Part shown: positions 44,818 to 54,855 of the stretch, one piece after another
How positions within the stretch are numbered: the first letter of the stretch is position 1
Layout: each line of letters opens with the position of its first letter
Source: Bradyrhizobium barranii subsp. barranii
GTDB lineage: Bacteria > Pseudomonadota > Alphaproteobacteria > Rhizobiales > Xanthobacteraceae
Assembly: GCF_017565645.3 (NCBI RefSeq)
Contig: NZ_CP086136.1
Coordinates: 5,563,501-5,627,500 of the forward strand
Length of the DNA: 64,000 bases
Direction of reading: 5' to 3'
The notes under the pieces: generated by a model
Seen by the model: only the letters and a program-made list of their open reading frames with translations
The model's database searches: none
What the model was told of the DNA's origin: nothing
Position numbers and translations under genes: made by a program

Positions 44818-45948
44818 TCAGGCGCCGTTGCAATAGGCGGCCCACGTCGTCATCAGGTCGCGTCGCTTTGCCAGGGCGGTTGATCGCCGATAGGCCGCCT
44901 CGGTTTCGTCGTCGACCGCGTGCGCGAGTGCCATTTCAGCGATTTCGCGGGGAAAGCTCGTGCAGTCGCCGGCCCAATCTCGGAAGGTCGACCGCATGCC
45001 GTGCGTTGTCGCCGTCGTGTTCGTGTGGCGCGCGATGCAGTTTGAAAGCGTTACGTCCGACACCGGGCGGAACGGAAGCTGTGCCAACGCCAGGTTCGTC
45101 AACGGCACCTTGTGCTCACGCTCCGCTTTCATGCGAATCGCCGGGATCGTCCAAAGCTCGCCTTTCACTTCGGCGGCCGGATCCATGTCGGCAGATTCGT
45201 TGAAGCGGCACGCGGTCAGGATGATCCAGCGAAGCATTCGGGCGGCTTCGCTCGTGTCGCTGGCCAAGGATCGCCAGAACTGCGGCATCTCTTCATACGG
45301 TAACGCCGGGTGGTGCTTCACGTCTGACTTGCGGCGCCGGGCAAGCACCTGGTCCAGATGGCCGCGCCAGAGTGCAGGGTTTTCGCCTGTTCGCAGGCCT
45401 TCCGCTTTTGCGGCGTTCAAGATCGCCTCAATTCGCCCCCGAACACGGCGCGCCGTCTCTTTCTTGACGTTCCAGATTGGGCGCAGAACCTTCAAGACCG
45501 CCTCAGTGTCGATGTCCGAAACGGCGAGCTGCCCGATGATCGGATGAGCGTAGTCCCGCAGACTATTTGACCATTGCTGGCGGTGCTTCTCGTTTTTCCA
45601 ACCTACCTCTTTGCCAGCGATGTATTGCTTTGCGTAGGCCTCGAAAGTGAGTGTCCCAGTTGCGGCCGCCTTGGCCTTGGCGCGTTCACTGATACGGTGT
45701 TCGATCGGATCAACATGATTGCGCACCAGGGCGCGTGCAGCGCTGGCGGCCTCGCGAGCCTCCGCCAACCCGACGTCCCGCAGGGGACCAAGTCCCATGA
45801 ACCGCTCTTTGCCGGTTACGGGCGACTTGAATCGGAAGACCCAGCTCGCGTTACCGTTCTTGTCAACGTCGAGTCTCAGCCCATCGCCATCAGCGAGCTT
45901 TTCACCCGGCTTCGCATGTTTCACCCGCACCGCTGTTAGAATCCCCAT
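44818..45948 (-). CDS. P4-type tyrosine recombinase, second island integrase
   Basis: A 376-residue protein with an N-terminal DUF4102-like domain (KLADGDGLRLDVDKNGNASW). The catalytic Arg is in TACRFNESADM, THGMRSTFRDW is the His-x-x-Arg box and LAHAVDDETEAAYRRS holds the His and the Tyr nucleophile. GGAGAACGGCAG precedes the ATG. The start lies 171 bp from the tRNA-Ser 3' end, the classical position, so this enzyme should integrate and excise the 38.7-kb island using the 14-bp core. Confidence 0.93.
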   Translation of the reverse strand: MGILTAVRVKHAKPGEKLADGDGLRLDVDKNGNASWVFRFKSPVTGKERFMGLGPLRDVGLAEAREAASAARALVRNHVDPIEHRISERAKAKAAATGTLTFEAYAKQYIAGKEVGWKNEKHRQQWSNSLRDYAHPIIGQLAVSDIDTEAVLKVLRPIWNVKKETARRVRGRIEAILNAAKAEGLRTGENPALWRGHLDQVLARRRKSDVKHHPALPYEEMPQFWRSLASDTSEAARMLRWIILTACRFNESADMDPAAEVKGELWTIPAIRMKAEREHKVPLTNLALAQLPFRPVSDVTLSNCIARHTNTTATTHGMRSTFRDWAGDCTSFPREIAEMALAHAVDDETEAAYRRSTALAKRRDLMTTWAAYCNGA

Positions 45949-46119
45949 CTGCCGTTCTCCAAAAGTGTCCGCCTAAACCCACGTCCCAACCCACGTCGGC
46001 ACCGCAGATGCCGGTTGACATGCGAACACATTGAACGACACGAAATTGAAATTTCGCTTTACGTCTCAACGGTTTAGGTGTCAGGGATGGACGCGTATAG
46101 ACACTGATGGATTAGCAGG

Positions 46120-46209
46120 TGGCGGAAGGGGTGGGATTCGAACCCACGGTACCCTTGCGGGCACGCCGGTTTTCAAGACCGGTGCCTTAAACCACTCGGC
46201 CACCCTTCC
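46120..46209 (-). tRNA. tRNA-Ser(UGA)
   Basis: A 90-nt gene on the minus strand. It has acceptor GGAAGGG/CCCTTCC, discriminator G and encoded CCA. The anticodon loop CTTGAAA gives UGA, and the long variable arm (GCCCGCAAGGGT region) and T-arm GGTTCGAATCC are typical of serine tRNAs. Its last 14 bases (46120-46133) recur at 7430 as the island attachment core. Confidence 0.96.
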
Positions 46210-46668
46210 GGACAGAGAATGGTTGTCGCTTAACGCAGTCGACCGCGCAAGGCAACGCGAAGTTGGCGCTTGCGGGGGAAAACCAAGTCCGATGGGGAAA
46301 CGGGCCGGGAAGGGCGGAGCTCGGCTTCGTCGAGCAGTCGTTCGGCGCGGATTCGCTCCCGGTGTGGCTCGGCTTCATCCCACGACGACTGGAAATGCAC
46401 GCTACGCTCAATCACGCAGCGTTTGATGACCGGACACGTCCGATGGCCGGCGCTGAGCTTGAGCAACGCACTCGTGCTCGCATCCGCCTCATCCACACGA
46501 CGCATGGCCAGATCTGTCGTTTCGATAAAGGTTGTATGAAATAGATCACGCAACCCCGAAAAATATTCGCGCTTGCTTCGACGTTGAAGGTGCGTGTCTA
46601 CGTGACATCACCCAAAAGTTGTGATTAGTCTCCGGCCGCCTTCTTCGTCTTGCTGTCCGGGGGCTGGA
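46210..46668. other. Intergenic, tRNA upstream region
   Basis: Open frames exist on both strands (minus 46230-46553, plus 46263-46544), but neither has family support. The tRNA promoter must lie here on the minus strand; TTGCCT and TTAAGC about 20-50 bp upstream of the tRNA are a weak candidate. Confidence 0.35.
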
Positions 46669-48774
46669 ATGGACACCGAAGCATTGACCGTTGCTTATGC
46701 GCGCGTGAAGGCGATCCTGGATGAAGCTGCCGGCGATAGCACCGCTGATTATGGTGGCGCTGGACGGTTTTGGGATAAGGGCGCACAGGCGCTGGAGACG
46801 GCCGAGATCTTCGGCATCAAGATGGTTGCTCCAGTGCCGGAGGGCCACGCCTGCTGCATCCCGCCGCATGCGCGCAGCGACGCGTCCGGATTGATCAAGG
46901 GATTGCGCGGTGAAGCACCGTTCGACGGTGGCCGGTTCCCGGCGCTGCCATGGGGCGGCAAGCGCGTCGCGCCCGCTGACGTCGACCGCGTTGCCGACTG
47001 GATCGATGCCGGTTGCCCGGATGATGCGACCAGCGTCGCAGTCGAGCTTGCGCCCGGCAAGCCGGCGAAGACTTTGACGGTGAAGGTGAGCGAGATCGCC
47101 GAATTTGCGGTGGCTGCCGACGGCTATTCGCCGGCCGCGGATGCCGGCGAGCCCCGGCGACGCATGAACATCGATTGCATGAGCGAGCCGCAGCTCGAAC
47201 GGCTGCGCCGCGGCTTCCGCCGGCTTTACGATCTCGACCACTGGCCGGAAGACCGGCGCAACTACAACAACCAGGCGCTGATCCACCAGAACCATTGCCA
47301 ACACGGCTGGGAGCGCTTCCTGCCCTGGCATCGTGCCTATCTCTACGAGTTCGAGCAGAACCTTCAGGACTTCGAGCCCGGGCTGATGCTCCCGTACTGG
47401 GACTTCACGATGCCGGAGTACCGGCCGGGGGAGCCGGACAAGGGCCGCATCATTCCGAATTCGATGAAGGCCTATCTCACCGAGGAAGCGGCCGAGACGC
47501 TGTTGGCGGCGCTCGATCCGGCGCCGACGGCGGCGCAGAAGAAGGCGATCCTGGCGCTCGCGCATGACCGCGTCACCTTCACCTCACAGCACGGCTTCTT
47601 CTGCTACGTCATCAGCAAGATCGGCTATGCGGCTGTCACGCCGGATCCTGACAATGCCAACCGCCAGCGCTTCATTGACGCGCTGCTTCAGTCGAACTCG
47701 CTCTGGTATCCGCTGCGCTATCCGGCCGAATATCCCAAGGGACAGACTATCAACCAGGCGATCAACTATCATTACCCGCCGGCCGACGACATCGCCCAGA
47801 TCCTGAGCCTCAACAATTTCCGCGACTTCGGCGGCGGCAGCATCTACGACGCGGCGTTCGGGTTCCTCGACCAGAATCCGCACAACACCATGCACATCTG
47901 GACCGGTGGCCAGAATCCGGATGCAGGGCAGGCGACCTATGTCTGCAAAGATGCTCCGATTGCGGCGGCTGCGTCGCAATCCGACGCCGAGACCACACGT
48001 CTGCGCGCGCTCGCCAAGCGCCGCAACGATGCCGTACAGGTCGGCGGGCGCCGTTTCCACGCCCGCCCGGATCTTTATTCGCAGCCGCGCTCCGGCGACA
48101 TGTTCAGCAACCTGACGGCCTCCTACGACCCGGTGTTCTGGCCGATCCACGTCAATATCGATCGGATCTGGTGGGAGTGGCAGAAGCTCAATCCGAATGC
48201 GCTGCCGGCCGATCTCGATTCCGTGCTGTCGCCGTGGAACTACACCATTCGCGACACGCTCGACATCGCGCCGTTCGGCTACGAATACGTTCGCAGCTCG
48301 CATTTCATGCCGGTCGGACTCGATGCGCCGGTCAGCCGCTTCGTGTCGCAGCCGATCAACGTGCCGCAGGCCGCGCGCAGCTTCAAACGCGCGGAGATCC
48401 GCCTGCATCAGGTGCCGCAACTGATGCGCTCCTGCTTCGTGCGCGCCTTCCTGAACGAGCCCGGGGCCGACGCCTCGACGCCGATCAAGGGCAACCCGCA
48501 CTACGCCGGCTACATCTCGATCTTCGGACATGGGGCCTGCTACGGCGGTCCCGGCCATTGCGATATCCCGCCGCCGCAGCCGCGGCGCTTCGACCAACGC
48601 GGGCGCAGCCACAACACGCCACGCGTCCATCGCATCGACGTCACGGCCGCCGCCAGGCAGGCGCTCAAGAAGAAGGGCCCGCTGCAGATCACGCTGGTCG
48701 TGATCGGCGGCGACTACCAGGAGGAGAGGGAGCTTCTGAAGCTGGAAGGCGTGTCGATCAGTTTCCTGGATTGA
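46669..48774 (+). CDS. Tyrosinase-family copper oxidase with N-terminal extension
   Basis: A 701-residue protein. Its copper-A region NHCQHGWERFLPWHRAYLYE and copper-B region (NPHNTMHIWTGG, then DPVFWPIHVNIDRIWWEW) carry the six-His type-3 copper pattern. The C-terminal domain is beta-rich and may cap the active site. The first 150 residues (ACCIPPHARSDASGLIKGLR, ADVDRVADWIDAGCPDD) resemble the PSCyt1-type planctomycete cytochrome domain but lack CxxCH. There is no signal peptide. It probably oxidises phenols. Head of an oxidase operon; LodA-like starts 18 bp downstream. The start is set at MDTEALTV. Confidence 0.88.
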   Translation: MDTEALTVAYARVKAILDEAAGDSTADYGGAGRFWDKGAQALETAEIFGIKMVAPVPEGHACCIPPHARSDASGLIKGLRGEAPFDGGRFPALPWGGKRVAPADVDRVADWIDAGCPDDATSVAVELAPGKPAKTLTVKVSEIAEFAVAADGYSPAADAGEPRRRMNIDCMSEPQLERLRRGFRRLYDLDHWPEDRRNYNNQALIHQNHCQHGWERFLPWHRAYLYEFEQNLQDFEPGLMLPYWDFTMPEYRPGEPDKGRIIPNSMKAYLTEEAAETLLAALDPAPTAAQKKAILALAHDRVTFTSQHGFFCYVISKIGYAAVTPDPDNANRQRFIDALLQSNSLWYPLRYPAEYPKGQTINQAINYHYPPADDIAQILSLNNFRDFGGGSIYDAAFGFLDQNPHNTMHIWTGGQNPDAGQATYVCKDAPIAAAASQSDAETTRLRALAKRRNDAVQVGGRRFHARPDLYSQPRSGDMFSNLTASYDPVFWPIHVNIDRIWWEWQKLNPNALPADLDSVLSPWNYTIRDTLDIAPFGYEYVRSSHFMPVGLDAPVSRFVSQPINVPQAARSFKRAEIRLHQVPQLMRSCFVRAFLNEPGADASTPIKGNPHYAGYISIFGHGACYGGPGHCDIPPPQPRRFDQRGRSHNTPRVHRIDVTAAARQALKKKGPLQITLVVIGGDYQEERELLKLEGVSISFLD

Positions 48775-48792
48775 GAAAGCGGCGGGGAAGTC

Positions 48793-51072
48793 ATGGCGAC
48801 GTATCGAATCCATCCGGGCATCGGCATCGCGCGCCTGGGCAACAGCGACAACGAATTCTACCTCGCGCCGGAGACGCCCGCGGCGATGCCGCTCGCCTGC
48901 GACAGTTTCGGCAATCCCCTGCACGGCCCCGACGGGGTCACGCCCGTTCCGGTCAAGACGTTCAAGGATGCGCAGGGCCGCGTGAAGCGGCAGGCCGCGC
49001 GCTTCCAGATCTTCGTCTATGACGATGAGTCCCCGGAAGGCAGGCCGCTGGCGCTCGGCGATGCCGTGGAGGGCGGCGGCAATCATGGTGTGCTCGTCGA
49101 CATCCAGTGGCGCGTCTATGTCGCCAACAAGAAGGCCTCCTGGTACCCGTTCACCGAGCTCAAGGGCGAGCATGGCTACGCGCCCGGCAGTGCACGCCGT
49201 AACGCTGACATCACCGGTCAGGACCGCGATCTGCTCATCATTGATCCCGGCCCGCGCAGCGTGAACGCGACCACCAACCGTCGCGCGCATTTCGATCGCT
49301 CGGGCGGCCCCGGCAGCTATGCCACCACGTTCCCGCCCAGGGGCCTCCAGCCGTTCGACATCGACACGCTGGGCGAGATGATGACCGACAACAAGGGCCG
49401 CCTGGTCGTGCTCTGCGGTCACGGCAATTCGGGCATGGACGTCAACGGCAGCTTCGGTCCGAAGATCGAGGACTATGCCAACACCGACGGCTGGTACGAC
49501 GACATCTCCGATGGGCCGGTGATGGCGCGGCTGATCATGTATTCGAAGCAGGTCGGCCAGACCCGCTACATCGACGTCGAGTTTCCTGCCTGGGTCGTGG
49601 TCGGCTACCCGCGCTTCGTCCCTGAGATCCTCGACATGATCACGATGGACGAGGTGCTGTACGATCTCTATGTGCGCCAGTTCGCCACCGACACCGGCAT
49701 CTACGGTACGCTCGGCACCTATGACGATCCGCAGCAGATCCCGTTCCGCGACGAGGCGGCGCTGCGTCACTGGCAGGCCGGCCGTCTTGCCTGGAATCGC
49801 AACTACCGGCCGTGGTTCTATCGCGACATCTGGCCGATCCTGTTCCGGCCGGATGAATTCAGGTATCTGAACGATATCCTTCAGCAATCGAACTACCCGC
49901 ACGATCAGGCGCAGCGCGGCACGTTCGATCCGGACAAATTATCAAAGACCCCGAAACGCGCGACGCGGCCGACGGCGACGGCCACACCGTCGGATGCACC
50001 GTTGCGCGATGCCAGTCAGGGCGAAGCGGTCATGGCGGTGGCGGCGGTCGCAGGTCCGACCCACTACTCCAAGGCCGACGATCCCTACGGACCGATGCGC
50101 CGCTTCCTGTTCGATCTGTTGCGCCGTGCGGGCGAGGCCAATTCGTTCCAGGTGCAGGACCGGGCATCGTCGCGCGTCCATTCGCTGCCGCTGATGCCAT
50201 TGCTGTGCGGCGACAATCCGCTGACCAACGAGACGCCGTCGAAGTTTCTTCATCTCACCGAGTACCAGCTCTTCATCCTCGGCCAATGGGCACGCGGCTG
50301 GTTCATCAACGAGAAGGAGGAGGGCTGGCTGCCCGACGGCTATTCACCCTTCGCGCCTTATCCGAAGACACCGCCGAAGACCGGCCGCGAGCTCGACCGC
50401 GGCGTGCTCAGCAACGTGCTCGGCGGCGCCTTTTGTCCGGGCGCCGAGCTCGGCTGGGTGATGCGCAACCCTTCGATCTACTGGGCGCCGTATCGCATCA
50501 ACGCCGATCGCAGCGTCTCGGATTTCCTGCAGAGCGCCGCCCAGGCCAATCAGGACCACGGCACCGTGATTGCCGACCCGACCTTCAACGTCAACTCGCC
50601 GCTCAGCCAGGACAACGACTTCGAGACCGGTCTTCAGCCGGGTGACCTCACCAAATATATGGGGCTGCCTTGGCAGTCCGATTTCAACGAGTGCACCACG
50701 CAGCCGATCAACATCACCTACGCCGACTGGAACAATCTCTGGCCCGGCAGCGACAATGACGATCGCTTGCGGCGCGACGAGAAGACCTGGACCACACTGT
50801 GGTGGCCGGCGCATCGGCCGTTGCAGTCGTTCGAGATCGCCTCGGTCTCGAACGGTAAGCCCAATTACGTCTGGACCACGTGGAGCCGCGGCGTCCCGCA
50901 GACGCCGGTCGGCGACCTCAAGATGGTCACCGAGTGGTCGCTGCTCGGTTTCATCGTGCGCAATCCCTACGAGCCGGCCGTCAAGCCTGCCGACAGTTAT
51001 CAAGGGCCCAAATACATCAGCGTCGAGCGAACAACGGGGTCGCGGCCCGATCCCAAAAGCGAGGCATCATGA
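48793..51072 (+). CDS. LodA/GoxA-like CTQ-dependent oxidase
   Basis: A 759-residue protein beginning MATYRIHPGIGIARLGNSDN, the LodA-family start. The cofactor-forming Cys548 lies in GGAFCPGAELGWVMRNPSIY and Trp627 in GLPWQSDFNEC, the pair that forms cysteine tryptophylquinone in LodA-like amino-acid oxidases. Maturation needs a LodB flavoprotein, encoded two genes downstream but frameshifted here. The product is expected to deaminate an amine or amino acid with release of hydrogen peroxide. The substrate is unknown. Confidence 0.88.
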   Translation: MATYRIHPGIGIARLGNSDNEFYLAPETPAAMPLACDSFGNPLHGPDGVTPVPVKTFKDAQGRVKRQAARFQIFVYDDESPEGRPLALGDAVEGGGNHGVLVDIQWRVYVANKKASWYPFTELKGEHGYAPGSARRNADITGQDRDLLIIDPGPRSVNATTNRRAHFDRSGGPGSYATTFPPRGLQPFDIDTLGEMMTDNKGRLVVLCGHGNSGMDVNGSFGPKIEDYANTDGWYDDISDGPVMARLIMYSKQVGQTRYIDVEFPAWVVVGYPRFVPEILDMITMDEVLYDLYVRQFATDTGIYGTLGTYDDPQQIPFRDEAALRHWQAGRLAWNRNYRPWFYRDIWPILFRPDEFRYLNDILQQSNYPHDQAQRGTFDPDKLSKTPKRATRPTATATPSDAPLRDASQGEAVMAVAAVAGPTHYSKADDPYGPMRRFLFDLLRRAGEANSFQVQDRASSRVHSLPLMPLLCGDNPLTNETPSKFLHLTEYQLFILGQWARGWFINEKEEGWLPDGYSPFAPYPKTPPKTGRELDRGVLSNVLGGAFCPGAELGWVMRNPSIYWAPYRINADRSVSDFLQSAAQANQDHGTVIADPTFNVNSPLSQDNDFETGLQPGDLTKYMGLPWQSDFNECTTQPINITYADWNNLWPGSDNDDRLRRDEKTWTTLWWPAHRPLQSFEIASVSNGKPNYVWTTWSRGVPQTPVGDLKMVTEWSLLGFIVRNPYEPAVKPADSYQGPKYISVERTTGSRPDPKSEAS

Positions 51073-51485
51073 GCGACAATCCATTCGTCGGACATTGGAC
51101 CTATCGCAGCCTGCTCAACGATCCCGACGTCAACACGGCCTTCAACAATCTCGAATTCGGTCGCGGCACGATCGATATCGCGGACGGGCCGATGCAGCTG
51201 CTGACCGGAACGATCGGCGGCCCGGGCTGGTCGCTCGCGCTGAAGGGATCGCGCGCCTACGGATCGCCGATGCAGGTGCGTTTCCAGGGCACCGGCGTCG
51301 TCGGCGGCGAGGAATGGATCTACGATTATTGGGGCTCGCTGGTGCCGGCCTGGCCCAATGGCGTCGACCAGCGTCCGGCCATCGTCGGCTCGGTGATCCG
51401 GACCATCCCGCACAGCGGCGGCTCGCCCGGCACGGTGGCGCCGGCCGGCGTCGTGGCGTCGTTCTACGCAGTCCGGGCCGACTGA
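51069..51485 (+). CDS. Small conserved protein between lodA and lodB
   Basis: A 138-residue beta-rich protein (NPFVGHWTYRSLLNDPDVNT, then FGRGTIDIADGPMQLLTGTI and GGEEWIYDYWGSLVPAWPNG). Its ATG overlaps the LodA stop (ATGA), so it is translationally coupled. It lacks a signal peptide. The family is not recognised by name. Its fixed place suggests a substrate-side or maturation partner of the oxidase. Confidence 0.7.
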   Translation: MSDNPFVGHWTYRSLLNDPDVNTAFNNLEFGRGTIDIADGPMQLLTGTIGGPGWSLALKGSRAYGSPMQVRFQGTGVVGGEEWIYDYWGSLVPAWPNGVDQRPAIVGSVIRTIPHSGGSPGTVAPAGVVASFYAVRAD

Positions 51486-51487
51486 CC

Positions 51488-52608
51488 TTGGCTGCGTTCG
51501 ACATCATCGTTGCAGGCGCAGGTCCAGCCGGAACGGCCGCTTCCCGCGCGCTTGCGATGTGCGCGCCAGAGCTTCGGGTGGCCGTGATCGCGCCGTCCGG
51601 GCGGCGCGGGCGAGACGAAGGACGAGACCAAGGACGAGGCGAGGTCTTGTCACCGCTGGTCCAGCCGGTGCTGCGGCAGCTCGGTCTGTGGACGACTTTC
51701 CTGGCGCAGGGCTTTGCGCCGTCGCACCGCACGCTCACCTCCTGGGACCAGGTCGGCCTGACGTCGAGCGAATTGCTGCTGGAAGCGCGCGGGCCGTCAT
51801 GGCGCGTTGATCGAATGGCGTTCGATGGCTGGCTCACGGCGGCGGGTTGCCGCGCGGCCGAGCGCGTCGATGCGAAGGTCTGTCATCTCGCGCGCGAGGC
51901 GGACGGCTGGTCGGTCGTTTGCGACGACGGCACCAGCCGTTCGGCCCGGCGACGGGCCGCGCCCGCGCACTCGCCGACCGCCAGGGTTCGCGGGCGAAAG
52001 CGCAGGACCGCCTGATTGCGGCCTATGCCGAGGCGACGACATCAGGACCGGCGGCACCGGAACTGCTCGTCGAGGCCTTTGAAGACGGCTGGTGGTACAC
52101 GATGGCACTCGACCAGGGCAGGCGCGCTTTTGCCTGCATGACCGATGCCGATCTCGCGCGCGGCCTCAGGCTGAACACGCCGGACGGCTGGCGCAGAGCT
52201 CTCGCCAGGACGCAATTCGTCTCGGCGCTCGCGAGCAAGATCATTCGGCTCGAACAACCCCGCTTGATCCCTGCGGGCAGTCGATACGCCGCGATGACTG
52301 CCGGCTTCCATTTCCTCTGCGCAGGCGATGCCGCGAGCGCTTTTGATCCGATCTCCGGCCATGGCGTGGTCAAGGCCATGCGCTCGGGCGTGTTCGCCGC
52401 CTATGCCGCCTGCGATTGCCTCGCGCGCGGTGATGCGGCCGCTCTCGATCGCTACGGCGCGTGGATCGCGCGCGAGGCCGCGGCCTACGCGACGACGCTG
52501 AGCGAACATTACGGCAGTGTTTCGCGCTGGTCCGAGCGGCCATTCTGGCGGCGCCGGCATGCCGACGCGCCTTCACGCAATCCTTCGAGCAGTCTTCTGG
52601 AACAGTAG
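51488..52608 (+). pseudogene. LodB-like FAD oxidoreductase, frameshifted
   Basis: The TTG-initiated first frame has the dinucleotide motif DIIVAGAGPAGTAASRAL and substrate-side segments to about residue 155, then stops at 52015. The second frame resumes GRARALADRQGSRAKAQDRL and carries the FAD-side FHFLCAGDAASAFDPISGHG through the C-terminus at 52608. A deletion near 51950 removed the expected VVDATG region and shifted the frame. As read, no functional LodB is made. The homologous role is CTQ maturation of LodA. Confidence 0.8.
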
Positions 52609-52618
52609 GGCGGACAAC

Positions 52619-54812
52619 ATGATGAAGAGCTTCGCGCGAATTGGTCTTGTCATCGCCGCGCTGGGACCGAGCCTTCCAGCATTCGCGGCGCCGGTTCCCC
52701 GTGCTTTCGAACCGCCGCCGACGCTGCCCGGACAGGGCAATGTCGTGGCCCTGGAGGCCGGCGTGGCGCCGGCCGTTGGCGGCTGCCGGCCGCAAGGATC
52801 GATCTCGCGCAGCGGCTCGATCGTCTCGGTGGTGCTCAACTTCGTGCGCGGCCGCTTCTTCATCAACAACCCGGATCCGACCGATCCGCAACCGGATGGC
52901 CTCGACCCCGTCGAGCTGCGCTCCTACGGCGGCTGCAAGTCGGGCCCGGCGATCTTCGTCAAGCCCGGCGACACGCTGCGCGTCGACCTGATCACAACCA
53001 GCTCGCGAAGGACGACCCGAGCTGTTTGCCCAATCCGCCGGAGGGGCTGGGCTTGCCGGCGTTGGTCGGGTGCTTCAACACCACCAACCTGCACACGCAC
53101 GGCCTGCACGTTTCGCCCGCCGGCAATAGCGACAACGTGCTGCTCAACATCGCCCCGCAGACGAAGTTTCCGTATGAGATCAACATCCCCAACGACCATC
53201 CGGCGGGGACGTTCTGGTATCACGCCCACCGTCATGGCTCGACGGCAGTGCAGGTGGCGAGCGGCGCCTCGGGCGTGCTGGTCGTCAAGGGCGAGCGTCC
53301 CTATACGCCACCGTCGCCGCAGAACCCGAAGCCGATTGCCGATATCGACACGGTCCTGCATGACGTCAACGGCGCCCCGTTCAAGGAGCAGCTCTTCCAG
53401 TTTCAGCAGATCGCCTATGCCTGCTTCGCCAACCAGCCGAACCAGCCCGGCGGCCCGTGGCAGCAGATCTACACCACGCTGGGACTCTACAACGCCAACA
53501 GTCCGGCAAATATCGCCAACGCGCCGTGGACGTGCCCGCTGGCGACGTCAGGCAATCCGGTAAGCCCCGGCGTCGTCGAGAACTTTGGCTTGCAACTGGA
53601 CTCATCGTCGATCTGGGACACCAATGGCCGCTTCACCAGCGTCAATGGCATCGTGCAGCCGACGCTCACCGTGCCGGCGGGCGAGATCCAGCGCTGGCGC
53701 TTCGTGCATGCCGGCATTCATGACACGATCAACATTCAGCTCGTGCGGGCTACGCCGGTCGGCACAACGAACCTGATCGCGACCTCGGCGCTGAGCGGCA
53801 ACCGCCAGCAGCAGAAGGCCGATCTTCTGGCCGCCTGCAACGCCTCGACGGGCACACTGATCCCGCAGTTCGAGATCGCATCCGACGGTCTGACCCGGAC
53901 CAAATTGCGCACCGTGCACGCCTCGCAAGTCGGCGGCGTGCTTGAATCGAACTACATGCAGCCCGGCTATCGCAGCGACGTCCTCGTCGTATTCCCCTCG
54001 GACGGTGACTATTGCCTGCTCAACCAGGCGGCGCCGAAGGCAGAGCGCGTGTCCAACGGCAATGGCGGCGGGCAGGGGCCGTCGACCCCGCAATTGCTGG
54101 CCTACGTCCATGTGCGCGGAGGCCAGCCCGTGACGGGGGACCTGCAGGCCTATGTCGGCAAGGCGCTATACGATGCCAACCCGACGCTGCCGGACGCCGT
54201 TCGCACCGGGCTGCGTGACGGCGATCTGCAGCCGTGGGCGCCATTCGAAAACCTTGCGCCGCCGGCTGCGGGCAGCCAGCAGCAGCAGGCGGCCTTCGCG
54301 ATCAACTTCCCGGCCTTCACGGTCAATAACGCCTCGTACGATCCCGACGTGGTGAACTTCACGCGCGAGGTCAACACCACGGACGACTGGATGCTGTCCG
54401 CGCAAGGCGAGCCGCACATCTTCCATATCCACGTCAATCCGTTCCAGGTGATCGACGTCACCACCACCAACACCAACGGTCAGCAGATCTCGATCTACAA
54501 TCCCGACGGCACCTGCAAACCTGACATCGTGTATGCCGACAAGCAGCAACTGGCCAACCAGTATTGCGGCATGTGGCACACATTCCGCGACACGATCATC
54601 GTCGAGAACAACTATCAGATCCGGGTCAGGACGCGGTATGACCGCTACATCGGCGAGTATGTCCTGCATTGCCACATCCTGGACCACGAGGACGCGGGCA
54701 TGATGGCCAACATCGCGATCGTTCCCGACCTCAACGCGCCGGGCGGCGGCCTCGGGATGGCGGGGATGCCATGCCAAGCAGCCGACGGCGACACCCGCGG
54801 CGACGCCCGTAG
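52619..54812 (+). pseudogene. Multicopper oxidase, frameshifted
   Basis: The first 125 residues include a signal peptide (MMKSFARIGLVIAALGPSLP then AFAA). The frame is lost near 52992, where one base is missing before LAKDDPSCLPNPPEGLGL. The second frame has all four copper clusters: NLHTHGLHVSP, WYHAHRHGST, HIFHIHVNPFQV and LHCHILDHEDAGMM. At the 3' end a TAG at 54810 is one frame off, so the reading frame instead runs on into the DJ-1 gene. A native periplasmic laccase-like oxidase is inferred. The lesion may be decay or sequence error. Confidence 0.8.
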
Positions 54813-54855
54813 GCCACAAACATTGATCGTCACAAAGCAGGGAGGATTACGCGCG

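Noticed and set aside
46230..46553. 107-residue minus-strand ORF upstream of tRNA-Ser
   Set aside because: Equally long frames lie on the other strand, no family is recognised, and it would occupy the tRNA promoter.
48171..49022. Additional plus-strand frames inside the oxidase genes
   Set aside because: Out-of-phase frames of high-GC genes without motifs.
47584..49902. 772-residue minus-strand ORF across the tyrosinase and LodA genes
   Set aside because: It spans two well-supported plus-strand genes and has no domain; a codon-bias shadow.
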